Source of the DNA: DASTPP01 sp035762175
GTDB lineage: Bacteria > Myxococcota_A > Polyangia > Polyangiales > Polyangiaceae
Direction of reading: 5' to 3'
DNA: 15,347 nucleotides
Assembly (NCBI GenBank): GCA_035762175.1
Contig: DASTPP010000298.1
Span: 1 to 15,347 of the forward strand
Positions within the stretch are counted from its first letter, which is position 1. Each line of letters begins with the position of its first letter. A program made the translations under genes and the position numbers. Of this stretch, positions 4,575 to 13,092 are shown in pieces. The notes under the pieces are model-generated. The model saw only the letters and a list, made by a program, of their open reading frames with translations, was not told where the DNA came from and made no database searches.

Positions 4575-6052
4575 CGTCGCCAGAGGCCGCCCCGAAGCCG
4601 CACCGTCCGCTCACCGTCGCCGCGCTCTTGCTCGCGATGTTCATGGCCGCCATGGAGGCGACGGTCGTCGCGACCGTGATGCCGACGGTCATCGCCGAGC
4701 TCGGGGGCATTCACCTTTATGGCTGGGTGGGGGCGTCGTACCTGCTCGCCTCGACGGTGTCGGTGCCGCTCTACGGGCGGCTGGCCGACCTGCGGGGGCG
4801 AAAGCCGGTGCTCTTGCTCGGCATCGTGCTCTTTCTGGCCGGCTCGGTGGCGAGCGGGCTGGCGCAGACGGCGGTCGCGCTCATCGCCTTCCGGGCGCTG
4901 CAGGGCCTGGGGGCGGGGGCGATGCAGCCGGTGGCGCTGACGGTGGTCGGCGACCTTTATTCGCTGAGCGAGCGCGGCAAGGTGCAGGCGTACTTCGGGG
5001 CCATCTGGGGCATCGCGGGCATCTCGGGGCCGCTCTTGGGCGGGCTCATCGTGCGGGCGCTGTCGTGGCGCTGGGTCTTCTTCATCAACCTGCCCTTCGG
5101 CCTCGCGTCGATGGCGGTGCTCGCCTTCGCCTACCGCGAGGCGAAGCGGCGCGAGAGCGGGGCGATCGACTGGGCGGGGGCGTTCGCGCTGACGGCCTCG
5201 TCGGTGGCGCTCTTGCTCGGCGCTTCGGGCGTCGCGCCCCTGGCGACGACGGCCGCGGGGGTCGCGCTGGCCGTCGCCTTCGTCGCGCTCGAGCGGCGGG
5301 CGGGCGAGGGCGCCGTGCTGCCGCTCGCGCTGCTCGGGCAGCGGGCGATGGCGGTGGCGAGCCTGAGCGCGGCGCTGCTGGGCTGGGCGATGATGTCCTC
5401 GCTCACGTACGCGCCGCTCTTCGTGCAGGGCGTGCTGGGCGGGTCGCCGACGGCGGCCGGGGCCGTGGTCGCGCCCATGCTGGTCGGCTGGCCGGTCGCC
5501 GCGACGCTCACGGGGCGGCGGCTCTCGGTGACGGGCTTCCGCGCGCCGGTGCGCTTCGGGGCCGTGGTGATCGCCGCCTCGCTCGTCGCCTTCGCCTGGG
5601 CCTTCGACGCGCGCGCGCCCGCGCTCGCGATGCAGGCGGCGATCTTCGCGTTCGGCGTCGGCATGGGCGTCTCGAGCACGTCACTGCTCGTCGGCGCGCA
5701 GTCGAGCGTGGGCTGGGGGCAGCGCGGCGTCGCGACGGCGACCAACATGTTCGCGCGTACGATGGGCGGCGCCCTCGGCGTCGGCGCCTTCGGCAGCGTG
5801 CTGGCCGCGCGGCTCGGGGGCGCGGCCTCGCCCGAGGCGGTCACGAAGCTCTTGGGGCCCGAGCGCGACCGCTCGGCCCTCGCCGGCGTCTCGAGCGCGG
5901 CCACCGAGGCGCTCGCCGGCGGCCTGACCACGGTGATGTGGGCCATCGCCGGCGTCGGCCTGGCGAACGGCCTGCTCACCTTCTTCTACCCCGAACCGCC
6001 GCGCTCGCCCGAGGCGGCCGCGGCGCCGGCGGCGGCGCCCCTCGGCGAGTGA
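4571..6052 (+). CDS. DHA2-family MFS drug/proton antiporter (EmrB/QacA type)
   Basis: This 493-residue, highly hydrophobic protein has the size and pattern of 14-TM DHA2 exporters, which expel drugs across the inner membrane in exchange for protons. TM1 carries EATVVATVMPTV, a form of the family D1 motif with Glu in place of Asp. Motif A, GRLADLRGRKP, is at about 69-79; motif B, RALQGLGAG, at 108-116; and motif C, the antiporter signature GISGPLLGG, at about 150-158. Family knowledge, not this sequence, gives the drug-export role; the substrate is unknown. Start choice: there is no in-frame ATG before TM1 except inside the repeat array, so TTG 4571 is preferred, preceded by a leader ORF rather than its own ribosome site. 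A leaderless start from TAAGTCT at 4558-4564 is the alternative. No TetR or MarR regulator is adjacent. It ends convergently with the response regulator. Confidence 0.9.
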   Translation: MTSPEAAPKPHRPLTVAALLLAMFMAAMEATVVATVMPTVIAELGGIHLYGWVGASYLLASTVSVPLYGRLADLRGRKPVLLLGIVLFLAGSVASGLAQTAVALIAFRALQGLGAGAMQPVALTVVGDLYSLSERGKVQAYFGAIWGIAGISGPLLGGLIVRALSWRWVFFINLPFGLASMAVLAFAYREAKRRESGAIDWAGAFALTASSVALLLGASGVAPLATTAAGVALAVAFVALERRAGEGAVLPLALLGQRAMAVASLSAALLGWAMMSSLTYAPLFVQGVLGGSPTAAGAVVAPMLVGWPVAATLTGRRLSVTGFRAPVRFGAVVIAASLVAFAWAFDARAPALAMQAAIFAFGVGMGVSSTSLLVGAQSSVGWGQRGVATATNMFARTMGGALGVGAFGSVLAARLGGAASPEAVTKLLGPERDRSALAGVSSAATEALAGGLTTVMWAIAGVGLANGLLTFFYPEPPRSPEAAAAPAAAPLGE

Positions 6053-6092
6053 CGCGCGGCGCGGGCCTCGCGCCGGCGGCGGGTGGGCCGCT

Positions 6093-6674
6093 CTACGACC
6101 AACCGCGCCTGATGCGGCCAGCAAGCGGCGGGGCGCGCCCCCCGCTGCTTGGTGGCCCGAACCGAAGTAACTCGCCCTTGACCTTCGTCGCCGCCTTGCC
6201 CTTGCCCGACTTCGGCTTCGTCGCGCCCCCGCCGCCCTTCGCCTCGGCCGCGCCCTTCGCCTGGCCGTCGGCCGTCGGGCCGTTGCGCCGCTTGGTGAGC
6301 ACCTCGCGGATGGAACGGTCGAGGTCGACGAGCTCGAAGGGCTTGTCGAGGTAGGCGTCGGCCCCGAAGAGCGGCGAGGTGAGCTCGTTGAGGGTCTCGC
6401 CGATGCCGGTGATCATGATGACCCCGACCTGGTCGAGCCCTTCGTCTTCGCGCACCTTGCGGCAGACCTCCCAGCCGCTCATGGCGGGCATCATCACGTC
6501 GAGCAGCACCAGGTCGGGCCGGTGCTTCTGGACTTTGTCCCAGGCCTCTTCGCCGTCGTGGGCGATGTGCACGTCGTGGCCGAGGGTCTTCACGTGCTGC
6601 GCGATGAGCGACAGCATCGACGGTTCGTCGTCGGCCACCAAAACAACCGCCTTCGAAGGATCTTTCGCTGGCAT
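6093..6674 (-). CDS. Single-domain response regulator (REC) with Lys/Gly-rich tail
   Basis: The 193 residues begin with a complete receiver domain at about 8-128: acidic pair D15/D16, phospho-acceptor D59 in VLLDVMMP, T89 in MITG, and K111 in DKPF. All phosphotransfer residues are intact, so it should accept phosphate from a histidine kinase. No DNA-binding or enzymatic output domain follows. Residues 128-167 are instead Lys/Gly/Ala-rich low complexity (for example KPKSGKGKAATKVKG), then a short Arg/Pro-rich end that overlaps a palindrome. The basic tail could bind nucleic acid or polar structures; this is inference. The start is ATG 6674; an in-frame TTG 18 nt upstream is less likely. No kinase is adjacent, so it is an orphan. 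It is divergent from the MoxR operon and convergent with the transporter. Confidence 0.9.
   Translation of the reverse strand: MPAKDPSKAVVLVADDEPSMLSLIAQHVKTLGHDVHIAHDGEEAWDKVQKHRPDLVLLDVMMPAMSGWEVCRKVREDEGLDQVGVIMITGIGETLNELTSPLFGADAYLDKPFELVDLDRSIREVLTKRRNGPTADGQAKGAAEAKGGGGATKPKSGKGKAATKVKGELLRFGPPSSGGRAPPLAGRIRRGWS
6118..6152. terminator. 35-bp imperfect palindrome between convergent genes
   Basis: Bases 6118-6135 (CCAGCAAGCGGCGGGGCG) pair with 6136-6152 with small bulges. The element lies 65 nt after the transporter stop and inside the last codons of the convergent response regulator. It could stop transcription in both directions. There is no T-run, and loss of any loop makes cruciform or bulged folding necessary. 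Confidence 0.4.
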
Positions 6675-7088
6675 CGCTCGTCTCAGGGTCAAAGAGGGGT
6701 CTTACTGCATCCTCGACGCCTCGGCGGCTCAGGTCAAGCGCGGAGGCCGCTTTGTGCCGAAGTGCCACATGTGCGGGCGGTCGTGGCGTCTTGGCGCCCC
6801 TACGGTATCGTTACCAGACTGGCGGGGCGGCCCCGCCGGGGGCGTGGCCCCTCGGGGGCCCCTTCGCTACGCTGTCCTTCCGGAACACCCGCCGTCCCCT
6901 GCGTGTCCTACTCCGGTCCCCCCTCGAATCCGACCCGGCCCGCCGTCCGGGGCGTGACCCTCGAACGCGCTTCGGGCCTGGCCCACGGCCCGGCCCGACT
7001 CGAAGGGGCGCCGCCCTGAGGCCCGACCTCGACCGACCGCGCCCCGAGCCCTAGCCCCGCCGTGCCTTCGCCTCCCCTCCCCGCCCCG
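6675..7088. other. Divergent intergenic region; no gene seen
   Basis: This 414-bp stretch separates the minus-strand response regulator from the plus-strand MoxR operon, so it should hold both promoters. On the minus strand TTGACC (plus 6732-6737) is a fair -35 for the regulator, but no good -10 follows at 16-18 nt. CACATGTG at 6766-6773 and GGTA-TCGT-TACC near 6812-6823 are small symmetric elements. I find no convincing promoter for the operon and no tRNA. The short frames here lack codon bias. Confidence 0.5.
6821..6862. repeat. Cluster of three GC palindromes
   Basis: Three symmetric elements follow each other: GGCGGGG-CGG-CCCCGCC at 6821-6837, GGGGC-GTG-GCCCC at 6839-6851 and GGGGCCCC at 6855-6862. 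They could be stem-loops or a REP-like intergenic element. Only one copy is in the window, so dispersal cannot be judged. Confidence 0.4.
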
Positions 7089-9110
7089 ATGCGACGCCCT
7101 CCCCCCTCCCCCTTGCTCCGGGCGGCGCGCCGCACCGAATGGCGCCTGCGCACCAACGAGGCGATCAAGCGCGGCTCGACGGCGCTGGTGGCGGCGCTCG
7201 CGGCGGCGGCGCTCTGGGTCACCTACATCAAAGTGGCGCACGGGGGGCAGCCGGCGATTTCGCGCGCGCTCGGGGCGCTCGCGGGCCTGGGGGCGCTCGC
7301 GACCTTGGGCGTCGTGCTGTGGGCGTACCTGCGGCGGCGGCCGCCGCTTTGGGGGGCGCTCCGGCTCGACGCCACGCACGCGACCCAGAGCCGCGTCTCG
7401 AACGCGCTCGCCTTCTCGGCCCTGCCGCCGGGCGAGCGCACCCCCCTGATGGACGCGGCGATCGACGACGGCCTCGCCCTCGGCGCCGCGCTCTCGCCCC
7501 GGCGCGCCGCGCCGCTCGAGCTGCCGGCCGACCTCGGCGTCGCCCTGGGGCTCGGCGCCGCGCTCGCGGGCCTCGGCGCGCTGCAGTGGTCGCGCGAGGT
7601 GCCGGTGCCGCGGGCGGCCACCATCGAGGCGGTGGGGCTGACGCCCGACGACGTCGAGCTCTTCCGCGACACGGTGCGCGAGCTCGAGCAAAAAGAGCAG
7701 TCGCCCGAGGCGCAGGCCGCGCTCGCGCAGTTCAACCAGCTCGTCGAAGACATGGCGCAGAAGCGCATCGACCGCGGCGAGGCCTTCCGCCGGATGGAGG
7801 CCATCGAGAGCGGGCTGCTCAAGAGCCGCGCGGCCGAGGCGAAGGCGCTCGGCGAGGCGCTCAAGCAGTCGGCCGAAGAGCTGAAGAAGAGCCCGCTCAG
7901 CAAGCCGATCGGCGACGCGCTCGCGCGCAAAGATATCCCCGCGGCCGAGAAGGCGATGCGCGATCTGGCGAAGAAGCTGCGCGAGCAGGGGCAGAAGCTG
8001 AGCGAAGAAGACAAGAAGCGCCTGCGAGAGGCGCTGAAAGACGCCGCCTCGAAGCAGAAAGAGGCCGTCAGCCGGCTGAACGCCCAGCGCGAGAAGCTGC
8101 GCGCCTCGCTGCTCTCGCGCCAGCAGAAGGCGAACCCGAGCGACGAAGAGAAGCGGCTGCTCGAGCGCGAGCGCCGCGAGCTCGAGCGGCTCGACCGCGA
8201 GCTCGAAGAGAAAGAGCAGGCGGGCCGGCAGCTCGACCGGCTCGACCGAGAGCTGAGCCAGGCGGCCGAAGACTTGATGCGCGAGCTCGGCCTCTCGGCC
8301 GAAGATCTCGAGCGCGGCGCCGAAGACTTGAACCGCATGGCGCGCGAAGAGCTGAGCGAAGAAGAGAAAGAAGAGCTCCGCCAGCGCCTGCAAGAGCTGC
8401 GCGAGCTCTTGCGCCAGCAGGGCCAGGGCGGCGAAGAGCTGAGAAAGCGCCTGCGCCGCTTCGCCAAGCGCGCCCGCGGCGGCCAGCCGCAGCCGGGCGG
8501 CGGGGGCCGCGAGCGGCAGCCCGGCCAGGGCGGGGGCGACGAGGGCGAAGACGAAGACGAGCAAGAGGGACAGGGCCAGAAGGGCGGCCAGGGCCAGGGC
8601 CAGGGCGAGTGGGTGATCGGCCCCGGCGGCAAGAAGATGTTCGTGATGCGCCAGGGCGGCGGTCGCGGCTCGCAGGGCCAGGGCCAGGGGCAGGGCCAGG
8701 GGCAGGGCCAGCAGCCGGGCGGCGACGGGCAGCAGGCCGGGGGCCAGTCGTGGGGCAGCGGCCACGACGGCCGCGTGGCGGGCTCGAAGGCGACCTCGGG
8801 CAACTTCGGCACGCACGACGTGCAAGAGGCCGCGGCCGACACCGGGCAGGGGCCCAACGTCAGCGAGACCATTCTCGGCGCCGCCGAGCGGGGCTTCGTG
8901 GGGCGGGGCTACAAGAAGGTGTACACCGACTACCGAACCAAGGCCGAAGAGGCCATGAAGAACGAAGACATACCGCCGGGGTATCGCTTCTACGTGCAGC
9001 GGTACTTTCAGCTGATTCGGCCGCGCGAAGACGCCGCCCCCCCGGCCGGCGCCCCGGCGGCGCCGCCCGCCCCGGCGCCCGCGCCGCCCGGCGCGCCGCC
9101 GGCGCCCTGA
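7089..9110 (+). CDS. Membrane-anchored coiled-coil protein, DUF4175-like, first gene of the MoxR operon
   Basis: The 673 residues start with a basic stretch and three likely membrane segments at about 30-50, 60-81 and 148-167. A very long charged region follows (about 185-458), dominated by Glu, Lys, Arg, Gln and Leu in heptad-like order, surely a coiled coil. Next is a Gly/Gln/Asp-rich low-complexity part (about 465-560) with GQ dipeptide runs. The C-terminal block at about 606-648, ending YVQRYFQLIRP, matches my memory of the conserved end (IPxGYRxYVxxYF) of such proteins in MoxR/DUF58 clusters. The tail is Pro/Ala. The architecture resembles DUF4175 proteins; no enzymatic motif is visible. 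I infer a membrane scaffold for the downstream ATPase and VWA proteins. Start ATG 7089 is chosen over in-frame GTG 7062; neither has a ribosome site. Confidence 0.75.
   Translation: MRRPPPSPLLRAARRTEWRLRTNEAIKRGSTALVAALAAAALWVTYIKVAHGGQPAISRALGALAGLGALATLGVVLWAYLRRRPPLWGALRLDATHATQSRVSNALAFSALPPGERTPLMDAAIDDGLALGAALSPRRAAPLELPADLGVALGLGAALAGLGALQWSREVPVPRAATIEAVGLTPDDVELFRDTVRELEQKEQSPEAQAALAQFNQLVEDMAQKRIDRGEAFRRMEAIESGLLKSRAAEAKALGEALKQSAEELKKSPLSKPIGDALARKDIPAAEKAMRDLAKKLREQGQKLSEEDKKRLREALKDAASKQKEAVSRLNAQREKLRASLLSRQQKANPSDEEKRLLERERRELERLDRELEEKEQAGRQLDRLDRELSQAAEDLMRELGLSAEDLERGAEDLNRMAREELSEEEKEELRQRLQELRELLRQQGQGGEELRKRLRRFAKRARGGQPQPGGGGRERQPGQGGGDEGEDEDEQEGQGQKGGQGQGQGEWVIGPGGKKMFVMRQGGGRGSQGQGQGQGQGQGQQPGGDGQQAGGQSWGSGHDGRVAGSKATSGNFGTHDVQEAAADTGQGPNVSETILGAAERGFVGRGYKKVYTDYRTKAEEAMKNEDIPPGYRFYVQRYFQLIRPREDAAPPAGAPAAPPAPAPAPPGAPPAP
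8570..8712 (+). repeat. Gly-Gln codon repeat with strong G-quadruplex potential
   Basis: CAGGGC and CAGGGG hexamers encode GQ runs in two blocks, about 8570-8612 and 8672-8712. In the second, six G-runs of 3-4 (8675-8677, 8681-8683, 8687-8690, 8693-8695, 8699-8702, 8705-8707) are separated by 2-3 nt loops. This is a textbook quadruplex pattern on the mRNA-sense strand. Confidence 0.8.
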
Positions 9111-9219
9111 CCGGCCGCGCCCGCCGCCCCGGCGCGCGGGGCCCGAGCCTCGCGCGCCCGCCGCCCGACGACCGCCCCGCCCGCCGGGGCCCCCGACCGA
9201 CGAGAGAGCCCGACCGCCC

Positions 9220-10239
<1,020 letters not shown>

Positions 10240-10246
10240 GGCCGCG

Positions 10247-11179
10247 ATGGGCCTGCTCGCGTGGCTGAAGCGGCCCCAGGCGCCGCCCCCCGACGAGGGG
10301 CGCGACCTGTTCGACGACGAGTTCCAGCGCAAGCTCGACTACCTCGCCGTCGTCAGCCGGCGCGTGTTCGCCGGGCGCACGCGGGCCGAGCGGCGCACGA
10401 AGAAGAGCGGCTCGGGCGTCGAGTTCGTCGACTACCGCGACTACACCGCCGGCGACGACCTGCGCTACCTCGACTGGAACCTGTACCAGCGCCACGACCG
10501 GCTGCTCATTCGCCTCTTCGAAGAAGAAGAAGACCTCGCCATTTACATCGTCGTCGACGCCTCGAGCTCGATGGGCTTCGGCGCGGGGCAGAAGCTGCGC
10601 CAGGCCAAGCGCCTCGCGGCCGCGCTCGGGTACGTGGGCCTGTCGAACCTCGACCGCGTCTCGGTCGCCGCCGCCCGCGGCGACGCGCTCGAGGTGATCC
10701 CCCCGGCGCGCGGCAAGCAGCGCATCTTCCCCGTGTTCGAGTTCTTGCGCGGCCTCAAGCCCGAGGGCACGACCGACCTCGGCGCGGCCATGAAGTCGCT
10801 CGTCGCCCGCAGCCAGAAGCGGCGGGGCCTCGCCGTCCTGCTGAGCGACCTCTTCGACCCGGCCGGCTTCGAGCGGGGCATCAACGCGCTGCGCTTCGGC
10901 CGCTTCGAGGTCGTGGCGCTGCACCTCGTCGACCCCGACGACGCCAAGCCCGCGCTCTACGGCGACGTGCGCCTCTACGACTGCGAGACCGGCGACGAGC
11001 GCGACGTGACCGTGACGCCCAAGCTGCTCGAGCGCTACCAGAAGGCCTACGACGACTACCGCCTCGAGATCGAGCACTTCTGCGCGTCCAAGCAGGTGCC
11101 GTACTTCGTCGCCGACGCCTCGGCCCCCTTCGACGAGATCGTGCTGCGCGTCTTCCGGCGCGGCGGCTTTCTGCGCTAG
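10247..11179 (+). CDS. DUF58 domain protein with VWA-type MIDAS
   Basis: The 310 residues carry the DUF58 hallmark VEFVDYRDYTAGDDLRYLDW at 58-77, followed by a VWA-like fold whose metal site begins VVDASSSM (D104, S106, S108). Most DUF58 proteins carry N-terminal membrane helices, but none is seen here, so this looks like the short, soluble form. DUF58 proteins are the constant partners of MoxR ATPases; the metal-dependent adhesion site probably binds a substrate or partner chosen for remodelling. Its ATG lies 7 bp after the MoxR stop, and its TAG at 11177-11179 is 2 bp before the next ATG, which points to translational coupling. Function beyond MoxR partnership is not established. Confidence 0.93.
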   Translation: MGLLAWLKRPQAPPPDEGRDLFDDEFQRKLDYLAVVSRRVFAGRTRAERRTKKSGSGVEFVDYRDYTAGDDLRYLDWNLYQRHDRLLIRLFEEEEDLAIYIVVDASSSMGFGAGQKLRQAKRLAAALGYVGLSNLDRVSVAAARGDALEVIPPARGKQRIFPVFEFLRGLKPEGTTDLGAAMKSLVARSQKRRGLAVLLSDLFDPAGFERGINALRFGRFEVVALHLVDPDDAKPALYGDVRLYDCETGDERDVTVTPKLLERYQKAYDDYRLEIEHFCASKQVPYFVADASAPFDEIVLRVFRRGGFLR

Positions 11180-11181
11180 CC

Positions 11182-13092
11182 ATGCGCCTGACCGGCCTGC
11201 CCCTCTCGCAGCTCTTGGCCGTCGGCCTGGCGGCCGCGCTCGCCACCGTCGCGCTCTACCTCTTGAAGCTCCGGCGCCGGGCCGTCGCCGTGCCCTTCGC
11301 CAAGCTCTGGGAGCGGGTGGTCAAAGAGCGCGAGTCGACCACGCTCTTCTCGCGCCTCAAGCGGCTGCTCTCGCTGCTCTTGCAGCTCGCGCTGCTCGCG
11401 CTGCTCGTCTTCGCCCTCGGCGACCCGCGGCTCGGCGAGTCGGTCGTCGAGGGGCGCAACGTCGTCGCGCTCGTCGACGCGAGCGCCTCGATGCAGGCGA
11501 CCGACGAGGCGCCCTCGCGGCTCGAGTCGGCCCGCGCCCGGGTGCGCGAGATGGTGCGGGGGCTCTCGGGCGCCGACCGGCTGCTCATCGCCCAGATGGA
11601 CGCGGCGGTGACGCCGCTCTCGACGCTGAGCGGCGACCAGGCCGAGCTCGAGGGGGCGCTCGCGCGCCTCGGGGCGTCCGACGCGCGGGCCGACTTCCCG
11701 CGGGCGCTCAGGTTCGCGTCCGACACGCTCAGGGGGCTGCCGAAGGCCGAGATCGTGGTCGTGAGCGACGGCTCGCTCGGCGAGGCGCACGACGCGCTCG
11801 GCGAGGTGCACCTCGGCGACGCCAAGCTCTCGTTCGTCAAGGTGGGGCGGCGGGGCAAGAACGCCGCGGTGACGCAGTTTTCGGTGCGGCGCTACCCGCT
11901 CGACAAGGGCCGCTACGAGGTGATGCTCGAGGTGACCAACACCGACGAGGCGCCGGCCGAGGTCGAGCTCTCGCTCTACGGCGACGGGCAGCTCGTCGAC
12001 GTGACGCGCCTCCGGCTCGGGGCGGGCGAGCGGCTGCCGCGCTTCTACCCGAACCTCTCGGGCGCGAGCCGCACGCTCGAGGCGCGCATTCGCTACGCCG
12101 ACGGCTCGGCCGACGATCTGCCCGCCGACGACCGCGCCTACGCGCTCTTGCCCGAGCGGCGCCGGGTGAAGGTGCAGTGCGTGACGCGCGGCAACACCTA
12201 CCTCGAGGCCGCGCTCTTGCTCGACGAGTACCTCGAGGTGACGACGGTCGAGCCGGCGCGCTACCCGGCCCCGGGCCGCTTCGACGTCACCGTCTTCGAC
12301 GGGGCGGCGCCGCGCGCGGCCGAGGGCTCGGGGGCGCTGCTCTACCTCGGGCCCGCCGGCGAGGGCTCGCCGGTCAAGCTCGGGGCCGAGATCACCGACC
12401 TCGGCTTCGACGAGTACGACCGCAAGCACCCGCTCTGGCGCTGGGTGGTGCCCGACCCCATCGGCATCGGGCGCTCGCGGGTGCTCGAGCCGGCCGAGGG
12501 CGACCGGGTGCTCGCCTCGTCGGTCGACGAGCGCACGGGCCGAAAGCGCGCCATCGTCGTCGCGGGGCGGCGCGAGGGCCGGCGCTTCATCGCCACCGGC
12601 TTCGACCCGCGCGAGAGCGACATGGTGCTGCGCATCGCCTGGCCGCTCTTTCTGCTCAACGCCATCAACGACTTCGTCGACGAAGACGCGCGCTACCTCT
12701 CGTCGTACCGCACCGGCGAGGTCTGGCACCTGCCCGCCCCCTCGGGCGCCGAGCGCATGACCCTCGTCGACCCCGAGGGGCGAGAGCACCAGCTCGCGGT
12801 CGAAGACGGGCGCGCCCTCTACCTCGGGCAGCGGGCGGGCTTCTACAAGCTGCGCGCCGCCGCGGCGGGCGAGGGCGCGGGGGGCGAGACGATGTTCGCC
12901 GCCAACCTCGCCGACGCCCGCGAGTCGGCCATCGGCCCGGCCGAGAACGTCAACGTCGACGGGCGGCCCGCCGGCGCGCTCGAGGGCTTCCGCGCCGGCG
13001 TGCGGCGCGAGGTCTGGGTCTACCTGCTCGCCGCCGCCGTCGCCCTCACCGCGCTCGAGTGGTTCACCTACCACCGCCGCATTACGGTCTAG
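11182..13092 (+). CDS. BatA-type membrane protein with VWA domain
   Basis: The 636 residues open with two membrane segments (about 5-25 and 57-80) around a basic loop, matching the BatA/aerotolerance N-terminal domain (PF07584-like: a helix, LLKLRRR, then VPFAKLW and a second helix ending near DPR). A VWA domain follows, with intact MIDAS start DASASM (D99, S101, S103) and VVSDG later. A beta-sandwich-like stretch and a region resembling the GATase-like fold of this family come next (about 330-560), then a C-terminal helix (about 611-627, VYLLAAAVALTALEWF). The MIDAS domain probably faces the periplasm, by analogy with Bat proteins of Bacteroides. It starts 2 bp after DUF58 and ends directly against the next ATG (TAG then ATG, no gap). 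Bat proteins were named for aerotolerance; here a role in envelope integrity is inferred. Confidence 0.88.
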   Translation: MRLTGLPLSQLLAVGLAAALATVALYLLKLRRRAVAVPFAKLWERVVKERESTTLFSRLKRLLSLLLQLALLALLVFALGDPRLGESVVEGRNVVALVDASASMQATDEAPSRLESARARVREMVRGLSGADRLLIAQMDAAVTPLSTLSGDQAELEGALARLGASDARADFPRALRFASDTLRGLPKAEIVVVSDGSLGEAHDALGEVHLGDAKLSFVKVGRRGKNAAVTQFSVRRYPLDKGRYEVMLEVTNTDEAPAEVELSLYGDGQLVDVTRLRLGAGERLPRFYPNLSGASRTLEARIRYADGSADDLPADDRAYALLPERRRVKVQCVTRGNTYLEAALLLDEYLEVTTVEPARYPAPGRFDVTVFDGAAPRAAEGSGALLYLGPAGEGSPVKLGAEITDLGFDEYDRKHPLWRWVVPDPIGIGRSRVLEPAEGDRVLASSVDERTGRKRAIVVAGRREGRRFIATGFDPRESDMVLRIAWPLFLLNAINDFVDEDARYLSSYRTGEVWHLPAPSGAERMTLVDPEGREHQLAVEDGRALYLGQRAGFYKLRAAAAGEGAGGETMFAANLADARESAIGPAENVNVDGRPAGALEGFRAGVRREVWVYLLAAAVALTALEWFTYHRRITV

